A DNA stretch of 23,874 nucleotides from Chara braunii (taxonomy: Eukaryota > Streptophyta > Charophyceae > Charales > Characeae): NCBI GenBank assembly GCA_003427395.1, contig BFEA01000451.1:298508-322381 (forward strand), given 5' to 3'. This document shows positions 10,444 through 18,554 of the stretch, one piece after another. The notes below the pieces were generated by a model. The model was not told where the DNA came from. It did not search any database and saw only the letters and a program-made list of their open reading frames with translations. A program made the translations under genes and the position numbers. The number at the start of each line of letters is the position of its first letter. Positions within the stretch are counted from its first letter, which is position 1.

Positions 10444-10720
10444 TGTTAATTGATTATGCTTTAGAGAAAAGGGGGGTGGAGTTCTAGGGGTAATGGTATA
10501 TCTGACGCCCGGTAGGGTGAAGAGGCACAGAAACCCTGCCTACCAGTCCTGATACTTAAAATCATTTCGGTCTCATAGTAGGATCAACACTAACAGAGCT
10601 GAAGGGACGCTGGGCCCGGTTCCCAGCATGAGTTGTACTTTTTATTTCCACTCACTATGATGTAAAGGGACGCTGGACCCGTTTTCCAGCAGGTGCAGCT
10701 CCCCACCAATGGAATGGAGC

Positions 10721-10725
<5 letters not shown>
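10444..10725 (+). other. LINE 3' UTR with two tail-hairpin motifs
   Basis: Two copies of a GGGACGCTGG-CCC-CCAGC motif lie at 10604-10627 and 10667-10690. Each can fold, since CTGG-CCAG pairs around a short loop. After the second copy comes a GCTCCCCACCAATGG block (about 10697), then the poly(A). In reverse complement the motif and block are repeated at 14692-15700. In LINEs the 3' UTR is what the RT recognises, so a conserved structured tail is plausible as its binding site; this is inference. Confidence 0.7.

Positions 10726-10751
<26 letters not shown>
10726..10751 (+). repeat. Poly(A) tail of the LINE
   Basis: An uninterrupted run of 26 A residues ends the LINE, as expected after target-primed reverse transcription of a polyadenylated RNA. 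The sequence immediately after it belongs to repeat A, so the LINE probably inserted in or next to that repeat. Confidence 0.9.
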
Positions 10752-10754
<3 letters not shown>

Positions 10755-10759
10755 GTAAG

Positions 10760-11070
10760 CAGGGTTGCAAGTGGGTCTGACCCTAGTTGGGGCTGAAGAG
10801 GGCTGCTCCTCATCAGGGTGGTTCATTCAGTGGAGGCAACAAGGGGTGGAAAGGAACAGGCAAAAAGAGAGGAGGAAGTAATCTCTATCAACCAATCTTC
10901 ATCATCAGAAGGTTTTTTCTGTTTAGGATTTTACTGGAATCAGATCCTGGAATGCTAGGTGTTATTATTGACTTAGCAGTTTCTTGAATGTGCTTTGTTT
11001 TTGTAATTGCCCGGGTTGAGCTCATGGCAGAACGACGTTGGCCAGCGGTGGGGCTTGCCCTGAGCATTGA
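10760..11070 (+). repeat. Dispersed repeats A (end) and B (start), partial copy
   Basis: TGGGTCTGACCCTAGTTGGG and CAGTGGAGGCAAC match the end of repeat A at 13260-13320. An ATC run follows (about 10898), then AGGATTTTACTGGAATC and GGCAGAACGACGTTGGCC, which match the start of repeat B at 13550-13640. The order A, microsatellite, B is the same as in the copy at 13067-13910. The copy stops after the GGGCTTGCCCTGA block. Confidence 0.65.
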
Positions 11071-11900
11071 TTCCAACAAAGAATTGTAGAATCTGATATC
11101 ATGGGTGGGCTCGGGGCGCGCCTTAGCTCCAGCAATGGAAAAATGGACGATGGGGGGGATGTGCACGTGCGCGTCGTGCTTGCTCATCCTGTTGTGGATA
11201 CGCACGTCCAAGGGCGCATGTGGCCGCGGCTGGCGGGCGCATCTGCGCAATGAGTGGGCGAGCGAGGCCAGCATGGCGCACGTGAGAACTTGGCAGGAAG
11301 ATCATGTAAGGTTTGTGGAATGGGCGCATGCATCCTCTACAGCCTGCTGCCATGGCTGGTGGCCGGAAGGGAGTTGCCAGGGTCTCACACGTCAGCTGCT
11401 AGCCCATGAGCGAGTGTGTCACATCGATACTAACGTTGCATTGAGGTTTTCTGGTTTTGGTGCAGGTGTCGACGTGTGGCGGGAAGACTAATTTACAAAC
11501 ACAATGAGGTGGATTCTGGAAGGCGGCAATGGGCTGGTTCCTCTACACTTGTTTCCCCTTGGCTTTTGAAAGCACTAGTGTGCCATCTCTCTATTTCGCG
11601 CTCCACACGAGTGATACTGCAGGCTAGCATGTCGTAAGGAGGGGAGTATTGCTTTTGTTGAGCTTTGCTTCAGGAGTGATAACTTCTACTCTTTGTCTTG
11701 CAAATTTGTGGTGGAGGAGGTCGGCTAGCCGCAAGAAAAAGAAGAGAGTGTGTCCCGTGGGGTGGGAGGGAGATTGTTGGGAGGAAATGAGTGGGTGGTC
11801 ATCCAATGAAGTCCAAGATCTACTCAAGAGTTCATTACAAGAGTGAGGGCTTCTACTCGAGGTTACTGGCCAGTTGATCGTCTTCCTGTTCGCTTCATCT
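11071..11900. other. Uncharacterised stretch, GC-richer with GCGCAT/GCGCAC words
   Basis: From about 11100 to 11430 the base composition is clearly more GC-rich than its neighbours, and the words GCGCAC, GGCGCAT and CGCACG recur. A frame at 11105-11491 (no ATG at its edge) encodes 128 residues without a recognisable motif, and the opposite strand is also open, which is typical of compositional bias. I assign no gene. Confidence 0.4.
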
Positions 11901-12095
11901 ACTGAGGATCATCATCACTAACAATATCTTCGTCATCACTGCCTTCAACGTCTTCAGCGACACATGAGTAGGTATCTTTATCATCATCATCAGCAGCAGC
12001 AATCACCATCATCAATCATCATCATTATCAGTTTTATACAAAGTTAAGTTTCGCAATTATTATTGGTGTCACCATCATCATTATCATCTTCATCG
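11900..12095. repeat. Imperfect ATC/ATT microsatellite field
   Basis: Repeated CATCATCATC, TTATCATCATC and CAGCAGCAGC words are spread over about 190 bp with many interruptions. They resemble the ATC tracts next to repeats A and B elsewhere in the window. Confidence 0.8.
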
Positions 12096-13066
12096 TCGGT
12101 GTGAGGTGCATGAACAAAGGTAGATTTAGGGTGGGGTGTCTCTCTTTCTATTCTAACTCTACTCTCCTTCATCATACCGTTCATCTTATCATCTCTATTT
12201 TTTTCTCCTTGCCCTCCTTTCTCTCCTTCCGTTCTTCTCTCTTGCACGCTGTTCTGGCTCGCTACGCTGCTTACTGGCTCACTATGCTGGTTTGCAGTGC
12301 TTCTCGCCGGAGTCGCAGTGTGCAAATGCTGCTCCAGTGGTACTACGTGTCAGCTTGCGGAGCTGTGAGCTGCCTAGTAGGGCTGCGAGCTGGCTTGCAG
12401 GGTCGTGCGCTGGCGTGTGTTGAGGGAGAAGGGGCAGGGTATGAAGGAGGGAGGGAGTAAGGGAGGGGGAAAAGTTGGGGGCAAACATTGGGGTATAGGT
12501 AGGTTGAGAGAATAAAGATAGAAGCGGAGGGGGAAGGCTCACATACTCCTCATCTTAGTATTCTCTAACGATCTGCTTTTCCAGCAATCCCTGAAATGTT
12601 CTTCTCATCAAGATCGTCCTTACTTCTTTTCTCCAGTTTCAACTTTCTTCTTGACTAAATTTACTACTTTAATCAATCATCATCGACCACAAATATTCTC
12701 ACAAGTAACAATCTAATTAAATAACTATAATAAATTTCTAATTAATTTTTTGAATATTCCTTATTCCTGATTCTTCGTAAATCTCAAGCTCTGGATCTTC
12801 TCTATCAATTGTCTTGGAGGGTATTATTTAATACCTAATTATCTTACTATTGAATTACTGAATTTCTACATCTTATCTAGTATCTATGTATCAGCTATTC
12901 TTACGGTTTTTCTACCCTAATTCAAATGTCATAATCTAATCTGGTCTTCTAAGTTTCACAACCGCTGTCAATTCTTCCACTTCATTATTTTGTCTATTAA
13001 TAATCATTAGTTCTCCTCTCTGCGCTTCTATTCTTTGTCTAATGATTGGAGGATCGTGGTAGTAAG
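12096..13066. other. Non-coding: pyrimidine-rich then AT-rich filler
   Basis: The first part (to about 12540) has CT-rich and then GCTGGCT-like words and a G-rich end. The second part (12540-13060) is AT-rich, with no open frame of note, no RNA gene and no recognisable element end. Small frames here lack motifs. Confidence 0.5.
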
Positions 13067-13929
13067 AGAGAGCTCCACTTTGCAAGGGCGACACAAGGTG
13101 GGAAGTGTCGTCCTAGAGGGAGTGCGGGGAGAGTTAGGGGTTGCCCTAGTCTGGGTTGGGTGGGGGATACTCATCCTAGTGGGGGCAGATTAGGGTAAAG
13201 GGTGAGTAGAGGCATACTTTCGGAGGGAACTGTATGCCTTAAAGGGATAGGGGAGACGATTATGGGTCTGTCCCAAGTTGGGGCCGGGATGGGTTAACTA
13301 TTTCGGTGGAGGCAGCTTTGAGATAGGTTGGTAAGAAGGGGGGAGGGAGGAGAGCCTCTTTTCCAATTTTTCTGCGTAACAACGCTACGATTGTGACTGG
13401 GAGACAAACAACTGTCTTTAAAGATTCGGGAGAAGAGTAGCACATCATCATCATCATCATTATCAATTTGTCACCATCGTCATTATCATCAAAAATCTGG
13501 TCGACTTACATTCTGAGCCGACGTCTGGTTTTCTTCTCATATCCAATGTAGGATTTTACAGGTGGTAGAATCCTATCTGATGTCTTACCAAGTGTTGAAG
13601 TTTTGTGCTCTCGGTTTGCCGATGCCAGAACGACGCTGGCCGGTGTTGTGGTATAGACCTGTGACCTGTGGCAGCAGGAGCTTGAGGCCTGGTAGGGAGA
13701 TCTGGGGATTAGTCGAGGAAGGAAGACAATCCAGTGGTGAACTGGGGGGTGTTGTTGTGGCAACCTAAGGGGTCGGGTTTCGTCTAAGCAGTGAGAACAC
13801 GTCAACTATGGTGGGTATTGGAGGGGATGATATTGTCTTTGATTGTTGCATTTGGTGGAGGGGAGAGACTGAAAGTTGAGCATAGAGTGTGAGGTCACGT
13901 TATGCTGGCTAAAAAAAAAAAAAAAAAAA
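13067..13929 (+). repeat. Longest A-microsatellite-B mosaic repeat, ends in poly(A)
   Basis: Repeat A (13067-13330) begins GAGAGCTCCACTTTGCAAGG and ends GGTGGAGGCAGC. A (CATCAT)n tract at 13441-13495 follows. Repeat B then runs from AGGATTTTACAGG (about 13550) through GATGCCAGAACGACGCTGG, GAGCTTGAGGCCTGG and AGATCTGGGGATT to about 13850. The unit ends in 19 A residues (13911-13929). No protein is encoded. The terminal A run raises the possibility of a non-autonomous retroposon of about 0.85 kb, but I see no Pol III promoter boxes or target duplication. Confidence 0.6.
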
Positions 13930-13984
13930 TCATCATAAAAAAAAAAAGCTTTATGGTGTTATATAATGCTTGGTGGCATGATCC

Positions 13985-14310
13985 GGCATCTGGTCTTCTT
14001 CCTTATTCAGGATATAGGATGTCAGAGATGGTCGAATCTGGACTGATATCTGCAGAGTTGCTTTGTTCTGTGCCCCTGGTTTGCCGATGCCAAAATGACG
14101 TTGGCCTGAGCTGGGGCGTTGCCCTGTAACCTGCAAATGACAGGAGTGTGAGGCCTTGAAGAGAGATCTGGGGATTTGCTGAGGGAGGAAGGCAATCCAA
14201 TGGCGAACCGGGGGGGCTGCCTAGAGAACCTATGGGTTCAGGGATAGTCTAGGTGGCGAGAACAGGTCAGCTATGGTTGACGTTGGTTAGGATGGCATTG
14301 TCTTTATATG
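13985..14310 (+). repeat. Dispersed repeat B, second long copy
   Basis: This is colinear with 13530-13850. Shared blocks include CATCTGGTCTTCTTCC, GATGTCAGAGATGG, TTTGCCGATGCCAAAATGAC, TTGCCCTGTAACC, GTGTGAGGCCTTGAAG, AGAGATCTGGGGATT, GGAGGAAGGCAATCCA and GGCATTGTCTTT. It is preceded by two A runs (13911-13929 and 13937-13947) separated by CATCAT. The overlapping short frames in this stretch are not genes. Confidence 0.75.
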
Positions 14311-14691
14311 ACTCTCTAAGATGTAATGTTCTGGTACAGGGAGGCCTAGAGTTGTTCTTGGATTAGGAGGCCAGAATTGCTGATACAGCATAGTATTCTA
14401 TATTTTTTACATACTAATCATCATCATTATCATCAGTATCAGCTACAATTAGGACCAACAAGGGTCGGAGCTAGGGCGCGTAGCGTTGCCCTGTAACTCA
14501 GCCAGATTGAGGGTGTGAGACCGTGTAGAGGCTTGATTGGTACATGGCACAACTCTGTTTAAGGGATGTTGCTGAATTGATAAGCTCACCTAAATTTAGG
14601 GATAGGATAGAAATTGAATCCTAAGTAAAATGACCTTCTGGTTAAACTTCCTAGTTTATAATCCGGAGGTTCATAGCCTTTTGAATCATCC
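14311..14691. other. Non-coding stretch with ATC tract and a repeat B fragment
   Basis: An ATC/ATT tract lies at 14415-14445. At about 14458-14545 a fragment reads GCGTAGCGTTGCCCTGTAAC and then GAGGGTGTGAGACCGTG, which matches the middle of repeat B. The remainder is unassigned. The last nine bases, GAATCATCC (14683-14691), recur at 15012-15020 on the far side of the next element. Confidence 0.55.
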
Positions 14692-15011
14692 TTTTTTTTT
14701 TTTTTTTCCGGCTCCATCTATTGGTGGGGAGCGTCACCTGCTGGAAAACGGGTCCAGCGTCCCATATACAGAAAAAGGGGAATGTCTGAGAATGTCTGGA
14801 AAAGAAGGAGAACAATGAGTGTGGGACCTGCCAGCATTGATTGCCCTGCAGCCCAGGGGATTGACTGAGCAGGTCTATAAAGCATCCAGTGGTGTAGTCA
14901 TTTGCTAGCTTGGAGAAATGCTTGTTGTACCTCTTCACCCTCAAAAGGAGGGCGCCAGATAACCAGTTAGAAACTGATCCTGAATCTTCCTGAACCATCT
15001 GGAATCATCTC
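14692..15011 (-). mobile_element. Poly(A)-tailed retroposon (minus strand) with direct repeats
   Basis: Sixteen Ts (14692-14707) are followed by GGCTCCATCTATTGGTGGGG and the tail-hairpin motif (14740-14763). About 240 bp of otherwise unmatched sequence then extends to 15011. The 9-bp GAATCATCC flanks it at 14683-14691 and 15012-15020, consistent with a target site duplication. Its tail matches the LINE 3' end but its body does not match the LINE 3' UTR. It could be a SINE-like element borrowing the LINE tail, or another LINE family. I see no clear A and B promoter boxes. Confidence 0.6.
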
Positions 15012-15020
15012 GAATCATCC

Positions 15021-15181
15021 TTTTTTTTCTTTTTTCTTTTTTCTTTTTGTTTTTTAACTTCCTATACGGGAAATCTACTCAACGCGGTGATAAGAGCATC
15101 CCCGATAAGTAGGCACCCGGCGTGCAAGGCTCCATCTATTGGTGGGGAGCTACACCTGCTGGAAATCGAGTCCAGCGTCCC
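15021..15181 (-). mobile_element. Second T-headed retroposon tail (minus strand)
   Basis: A T-rich head with scattered C and G (15021-15055) is followed by about 70 bp unlike the other copies, including GATAAGAGCATCCCCGATAA. The shared GGCTCCATCTATTGGTGGGG block (15128) and the hairpin motif (15158-15181) come next. The extra ~70 bp between poly(T) and the shared block is missing at 14692 and 2025, so this copy has a 3' extension. It merges with the tandem array to its right. Confidence 0.55.
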
Positions 15182-15857
15182 TATACAATGATGCGATTTG
15201 TATCAGCTGAAAATCGGGTCCAGCGTCCCTATACAGAGTTGTGAAGCTATGTCCTACCGTCCAAAACTATCTGTATATGCGCATCAATCCAGATATGACA
15301 TCGAACCTAATCCTAGCAGTCCGACGAAGCACCGAACCCTACCCCTGATGCGGTATGTGTGCGTGGTATGTGCATCCCTGTACAATGATGTAATGTGTGA
15401 TGTAATGTGTGATGTAATGTGTGTCAGCTGGAAATCGGGTCCAACGTCCCTATACGGTGATATGTAGCAAATGATTCTTCCATCCAGAACTATTTGTATA
15501 TGCTCATCCATCAATTTATGACCTCGAACCTAATCCTAACAATCAGATCAAACACCAAACCCTACCCCTGATGTGGCCTGTATGCATGATGTGTGAATAA
15601 TGTGCATGATATGCTGGAAATTGGGTCCAGCTGCCCTGTACAATGCTGTAGTGTGTCTCAGCTGGAAATCAGGTCCATCGTCCCTGTACTGTGTCATGTC
15701 GTGTCGCTATACTCTACATTCTGGTATAGTCGGTAAATGTTCATCACTCCATATACGTCACAAGAGGAGAGGACCTATACCCTAAGCAGCTGTACCTCCC
15801 CAGCAAACGAAGTCTGTGAGCCTCCCCCCAGCATTCAAACCGATCACCAAACCCTAT
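15182..15857 (-). repeat. Tandem array of ~223-292 bp units carrying the tail hairpin
   Basis: Units share GTATATGC-CATC, GAACCTAATCCTA (15303 and 15526, period 223) and CACCAAACCCTA (15553 and 15845, period 292; the first unit has the diverged form CACCGAACCCTA). The hairpin motif CTGGAAATCGGGTCCAG recurs at 15206, 15427, 15613 and 15661. A 12-bp sequence GATGTAATGTGT is repeated exactly three times at 15387-15422. The third unit is cut by the LTR element right after CAAACCCTAT. Apparent reading frames with WKSGP repeats are only the translated motif. Confidence 0.75.
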
Positions 15858-17200
15858 TGCAAGGAACATGAATATGAACGAAGCACAGAAATCCAGAATG
15901 CAAAATCACACTGAAGTCCAAGTAGTCAAAGCCAAAGCAGATAGCACAATGGAACCGAGTAACCATCCAATTGAGAATGATACAGNGATACAGAAGAATC
16001 GTGAGTCAATGTCCATGCCCAACAGGGCAACACCAACAACATAACCCAATGTAGCTCTCTCTTATGAATGGCGCCAGGCGCCCTATCTACTCTACAGACT
16101 AAGCCTACAACTACAACAATGAAAGCAACCAAATAACTTGACAACCAGCGAGTGATGATGTCAACACCAATGTCGACCTCCACCTCCACCAGGTACGTGT
16201 CCTCTTCACCCACACTCTCCCTTGTTATCCACACAGCGCCCTTCACCTCCGAAGAACCACCTTTGCCCTCACCTCTCCTGTGCCCGCCAGCAGCCCGGCT
16301 ATGGCCGCCAGCGCCCTGCGCCCAGGCAGCGCACCACCGTATTAGCGTTGCCTGTCTCCCTCATGCCCAACACAGCTTAACACTGGCAGCACCTCCGCAT
16401 TCGTGCAGCGTGCCGACAATGCCTGCATTGGCCAAGGATGCCTGCCCACTCGCCCTGCTTGCCTATATGCCAGTGCTGCGTGTGGGCGGCCTCCCTTCAG
16501 CCTGCGACTGGGGCCCAGTGGCTGAACCCAGCCCGATACAGTTGAGGCCCGGGGCAATGTAGTTGCGCCTCTTTCATCAAGGCCTGAGGCCAGATTCAGA
16601 TAGTGGGCCGATTTTCCTTCGGCATTTTCGGCCTCTATACCCAGCATGAATTGTCGGCCTCACGTTCAAGTGCCCAGGGCCTAACTAACTCAGAGGCCCT
16701 GGGATCTCCACATTTGCAGAGATTCGAGACTCGGTGCACTCCAACCAACTGGCGTGCTCGGTGCCCCTTGAAGACCGATGCTGGAGCAACGCTGGCCGGA
16801 GCCGGAGCCAGGTGACACAACTCTGTGACCTAGCCTAGTGGGGGCGTGAGGCCTGGTAGAGATCTGGGGGGCTGTTTGCAGGGGCAGTCTCAGTGGTCGT
16901 CGGGTTCGTAACTGAAGCAATGTTGGCTGGTGCTGGAGTGTGGTGGTGCAACTCTGTAACCCAACCGGAAGGGAGCATGAGGCCTGGAAGAGCTTTGGTT
17001 CGTGTTGGAAACAGCCAGGCTGGTGGAGGTCGAAGGTGGATTGAGTAGGCTCTACCTATCTGTTTTGTTTGCACAGAGGGCTCTTGTTGATTTGCTGGCC
17101 CGCCTTCACTTAGGGCGGGCACTAGGCTTGCTGGGGCCTTAGCCCAGAACATGTACATCATGGCAAGGCCCCTTCTTGAGGGCTCAATCCTCACATTCCA
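15858..17200 (-). repeat. 3' LTR, 1343 bp
   Basis: On the + strand the LTR starts TGCAAGGAACATG and ends CACATTCCA, so the ends are TG and CA as in most LTRs. Its right edge touches the polypurine tract and its left edge is fixed by the match to 23843 onward. The five bases before it (15853-15857, CCTAT) would be one target duplication copy; the partner is outside the window. Two units of dispersed repeat B lie inside (about 16785-16880 and 16915-17010). I could not identify a TATA box or polyadenylation signal with confidence. Frames within it, for example at 16152-16562, are not genes. Confidence 0.85.
16785..17010 (+). repeat. Dispersed repeat B units inside the LTR
   Basis: Unit 1 contains CAACGCTGGCCGGAGCCGG, CAACTCTGTGACC, GGGCGTGAGGCCTGG and AGATCTGGGG. 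Unit 2 contains GCAATGTTGGCTGGTGCTGG, CAACTCTGTAACCCAACCGG, AGCATGAGGCCTGG and AAGAGCT. The GAGGCCTGG anchors are 131 bp apart (16848 and 16979). The second unit closely resembles the minus-strand unit at 3740-3830. Either the LTR captured the repeat or some dispersed copies derive from LTRs. Confidence 0.7.
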
Positions 17201-17210
17201 TCCCCCTTGG
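17201..17210 (-). other. Polypurine tract
   Basis: On the minus strand, CCAAGGGGGA directly precedes the LTR start TGGAATGTGAGG, 22 bases after the pol stop codon. A purine tract at this place primes plus-strand DNA synthesis in LTR retroelements. Confidence 0.8.
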
Positions 17211-17232
17211 CTTCAAAAGTCCGCTGAGATGC

Positions 17233-18552
17233 TTACTTCGCAGGTGCCTCCCCTTTCAGCAGTCTCTCATATTCTGCCACCACCTGAGGGGCTGTTTCAA
17301 TAAGTTCCTCTTGTGTAAACCACCGATCTTCTTTTGGATCCGTATGATGCCTGAATCTGACGCGATACTCTCTCTTGGGTTTAGGAGGTCTTCCTCGAGC
17401 CAGCGGCTTCGGAACAGGCATATCCCTGTGATCCACAATGTGGTCGATGTCCACTTGACCATCCATGGTTGGGGGCAGCATCAATTTCCTGGAAGGGAAT
17501 TGATCTGTCTCAGCGAAAGGTGCAAGCTTTGAGGCATGAAAGACTGGGTGAGTGCGTAGGTGTCCAGGGACACGAATGACATATGTGGGGCCATCCATCT
17601 CATCTCCCACTATATCCAGGACTTCCCAAGGACCAAAGTACCGAGGCATTAGTTTGCGAGAGATTCCGAATTCCTGTCCTAACTCACTAGCCTTGACCCA
17701 GACACGTTCCCCTACCTGAAATGTGGACTGTCTACGATGTTGATTCTCAGAAGCAATCATTGCTTGCTGAACTTTCTTCATGTGCTCGACAGCTTCTTGC
17801 AGCAACTTCTCATACTGCACACCATACTCAAGTGTGCCTGGGGTTGCAGCGGGTTGGTTTTCAGGTAGGAGGAAGTCTAATGCTGATCTAGGCTTCCATC
17901 CCAAATGAAGTTGATTAGGACTAACGTCGGTACTGCTGTGGACAACATTGTTGTACAGGCTGGCGATGAGAGGTAACTGCTCATCCTTGTCATCCTGGTT
18001 GGGCTTGATGTAATGCCTCAGCAAGTGCTGTACAACTCTGTTCATTTGCTCGGCTTGTCTGTTGGCTTCGGGATGATTCCTTGAAGTCATATGAAGTTGA
18101 CTGTCCATCTGTTCTGCAGTCTTCTTCCACAACTCACTTGTGAATCGGACATCTCGGTCACTAATGATTGACTTTGGTAAACCAAAGTCACGCACCCAGT
18201 TGTCTTTGAACAACTTGATCACATAGTCAGTTCTTGCGGTCTCTGGCATAGCCACTAGTCTAGCGTACTTGGTGAATCGATCGATGATGACGAAGATGTG
18301 CCTCTTGCCACTCATACTAGTCACCAGGGTGTCCATGAAATCCATGGAAACACTTTGTCCTGGACCAGCAGGAATAGGCAAAGGCTTCAACAACCCAAGC
18401 GGTGCTTGAGTTCGCGGCTTGTCCCGCTGACAGACCTAACAGGTCTCTACGTACTTCTTTGCATCATCTAACATTCCTGGCCACCAAAATCATTCTACTA
18501 GGTTAGCACTCATCTTCTTGTAGCCAAAGTGCCTAGTTGCGTCATGACATTC
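17233..18552 (-). pseudogene. Gypsy integrase with GPY/F module and chromodomain-like end
   Basis: Integrase inserts the cDNA into the genome. The longest uninterrupted part is 386 codons (18393 to TAA at 17233). The catalytic triad is visible: Asp18 in MDFMD, Asp79 in SDRDVRF and Glu115 in QAEQMNR, with 35 residues between the last two. A GPY/F module spans about residues 248-292 (LMPRYFGPWEVLD to VFHASKLAPF). Residues 319-380 form a chromodomain-like segment (REYRVRFRHH, DPKEDRWFTQEEL, VVAEYERLL), typical of chromoviruses. In the same frame upstream lies the N-terminal zinc-binding part (ECHDATRHFGYKKM, FWWPGM, VETC-stop-VCQ) with stops at 18490-18492 (TGA) and 18436-18438 (TAG). A G-to-R type change (HPEANRQAEQ) flanks the catalytic Glu. 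Confidence 0.93.
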
Positions 18553-18554
18553 GC

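Larger units (their letters stand above)
5209..10751 (+). mobile_element. L1-like non-LTR retrotransposon (decayed LINE)
   Basis: In order: an ORF1-like open segment, an APE-type endonuclease, a reverse transcriptase, a C-terminal region with a CCHC finger, a 3' UTR and a 26-A tail. The domain order is that of L1-type LINEs with two ORFs. The coding frame is +1 from 5209 to about 7370, +2 to about 10000, then +1 to the final stop at 10441, so there are two frameshifts plus many stop codons. The 5' boundary is not defined; the tandem repeats at 4881-5176 may belong to it. I found no convincing target site duplication. The copy cannot move by itself. Confidence 0.9.

Noticed and set aside
10590-10826. 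78-residue minus-strand frame with a phenylalanine run
   Set aside because: It is the antisense of the LINE poly(A) and tail hairpins.
11105-11491. 128-residue frame as a host gene
   Set aside because: It begins at GTG with no upstream context, has no motif, and the other strand is also open; I leave the stretch unassigned.
15387-15422. Three exact 12-bp repeats considered as a CRISPR-like array
   Set aside because: Units are contiguous, without spacers, and the genome is eukaryotic; this is a minisatellite.
15198-15785. Small frames with repeated WKSGP/WKLGP phrases, possibly a repeat protein
   Set aside because: The phrases are the tail-hairpin motif translated; frames are short and broken and the repeat unit is not a multiple of three.
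15850-15857. ACCCTA words considered as telomere-like repeats
   Set aside because: They occur singly within each array unit and are not tandem.
16152-16562. 136-residue + strand frame in the LTR
   Set aside because: It lies wholly inside the LTR, is Pro/Ala/Ser-rich without motifs, and overlaps an opposite-strand frame of similar quality.
17176-17532. 118-residue + strand frame
   Set aside because: It is antisense to the integrase C-terminus, whose domain is clearly recognisable.
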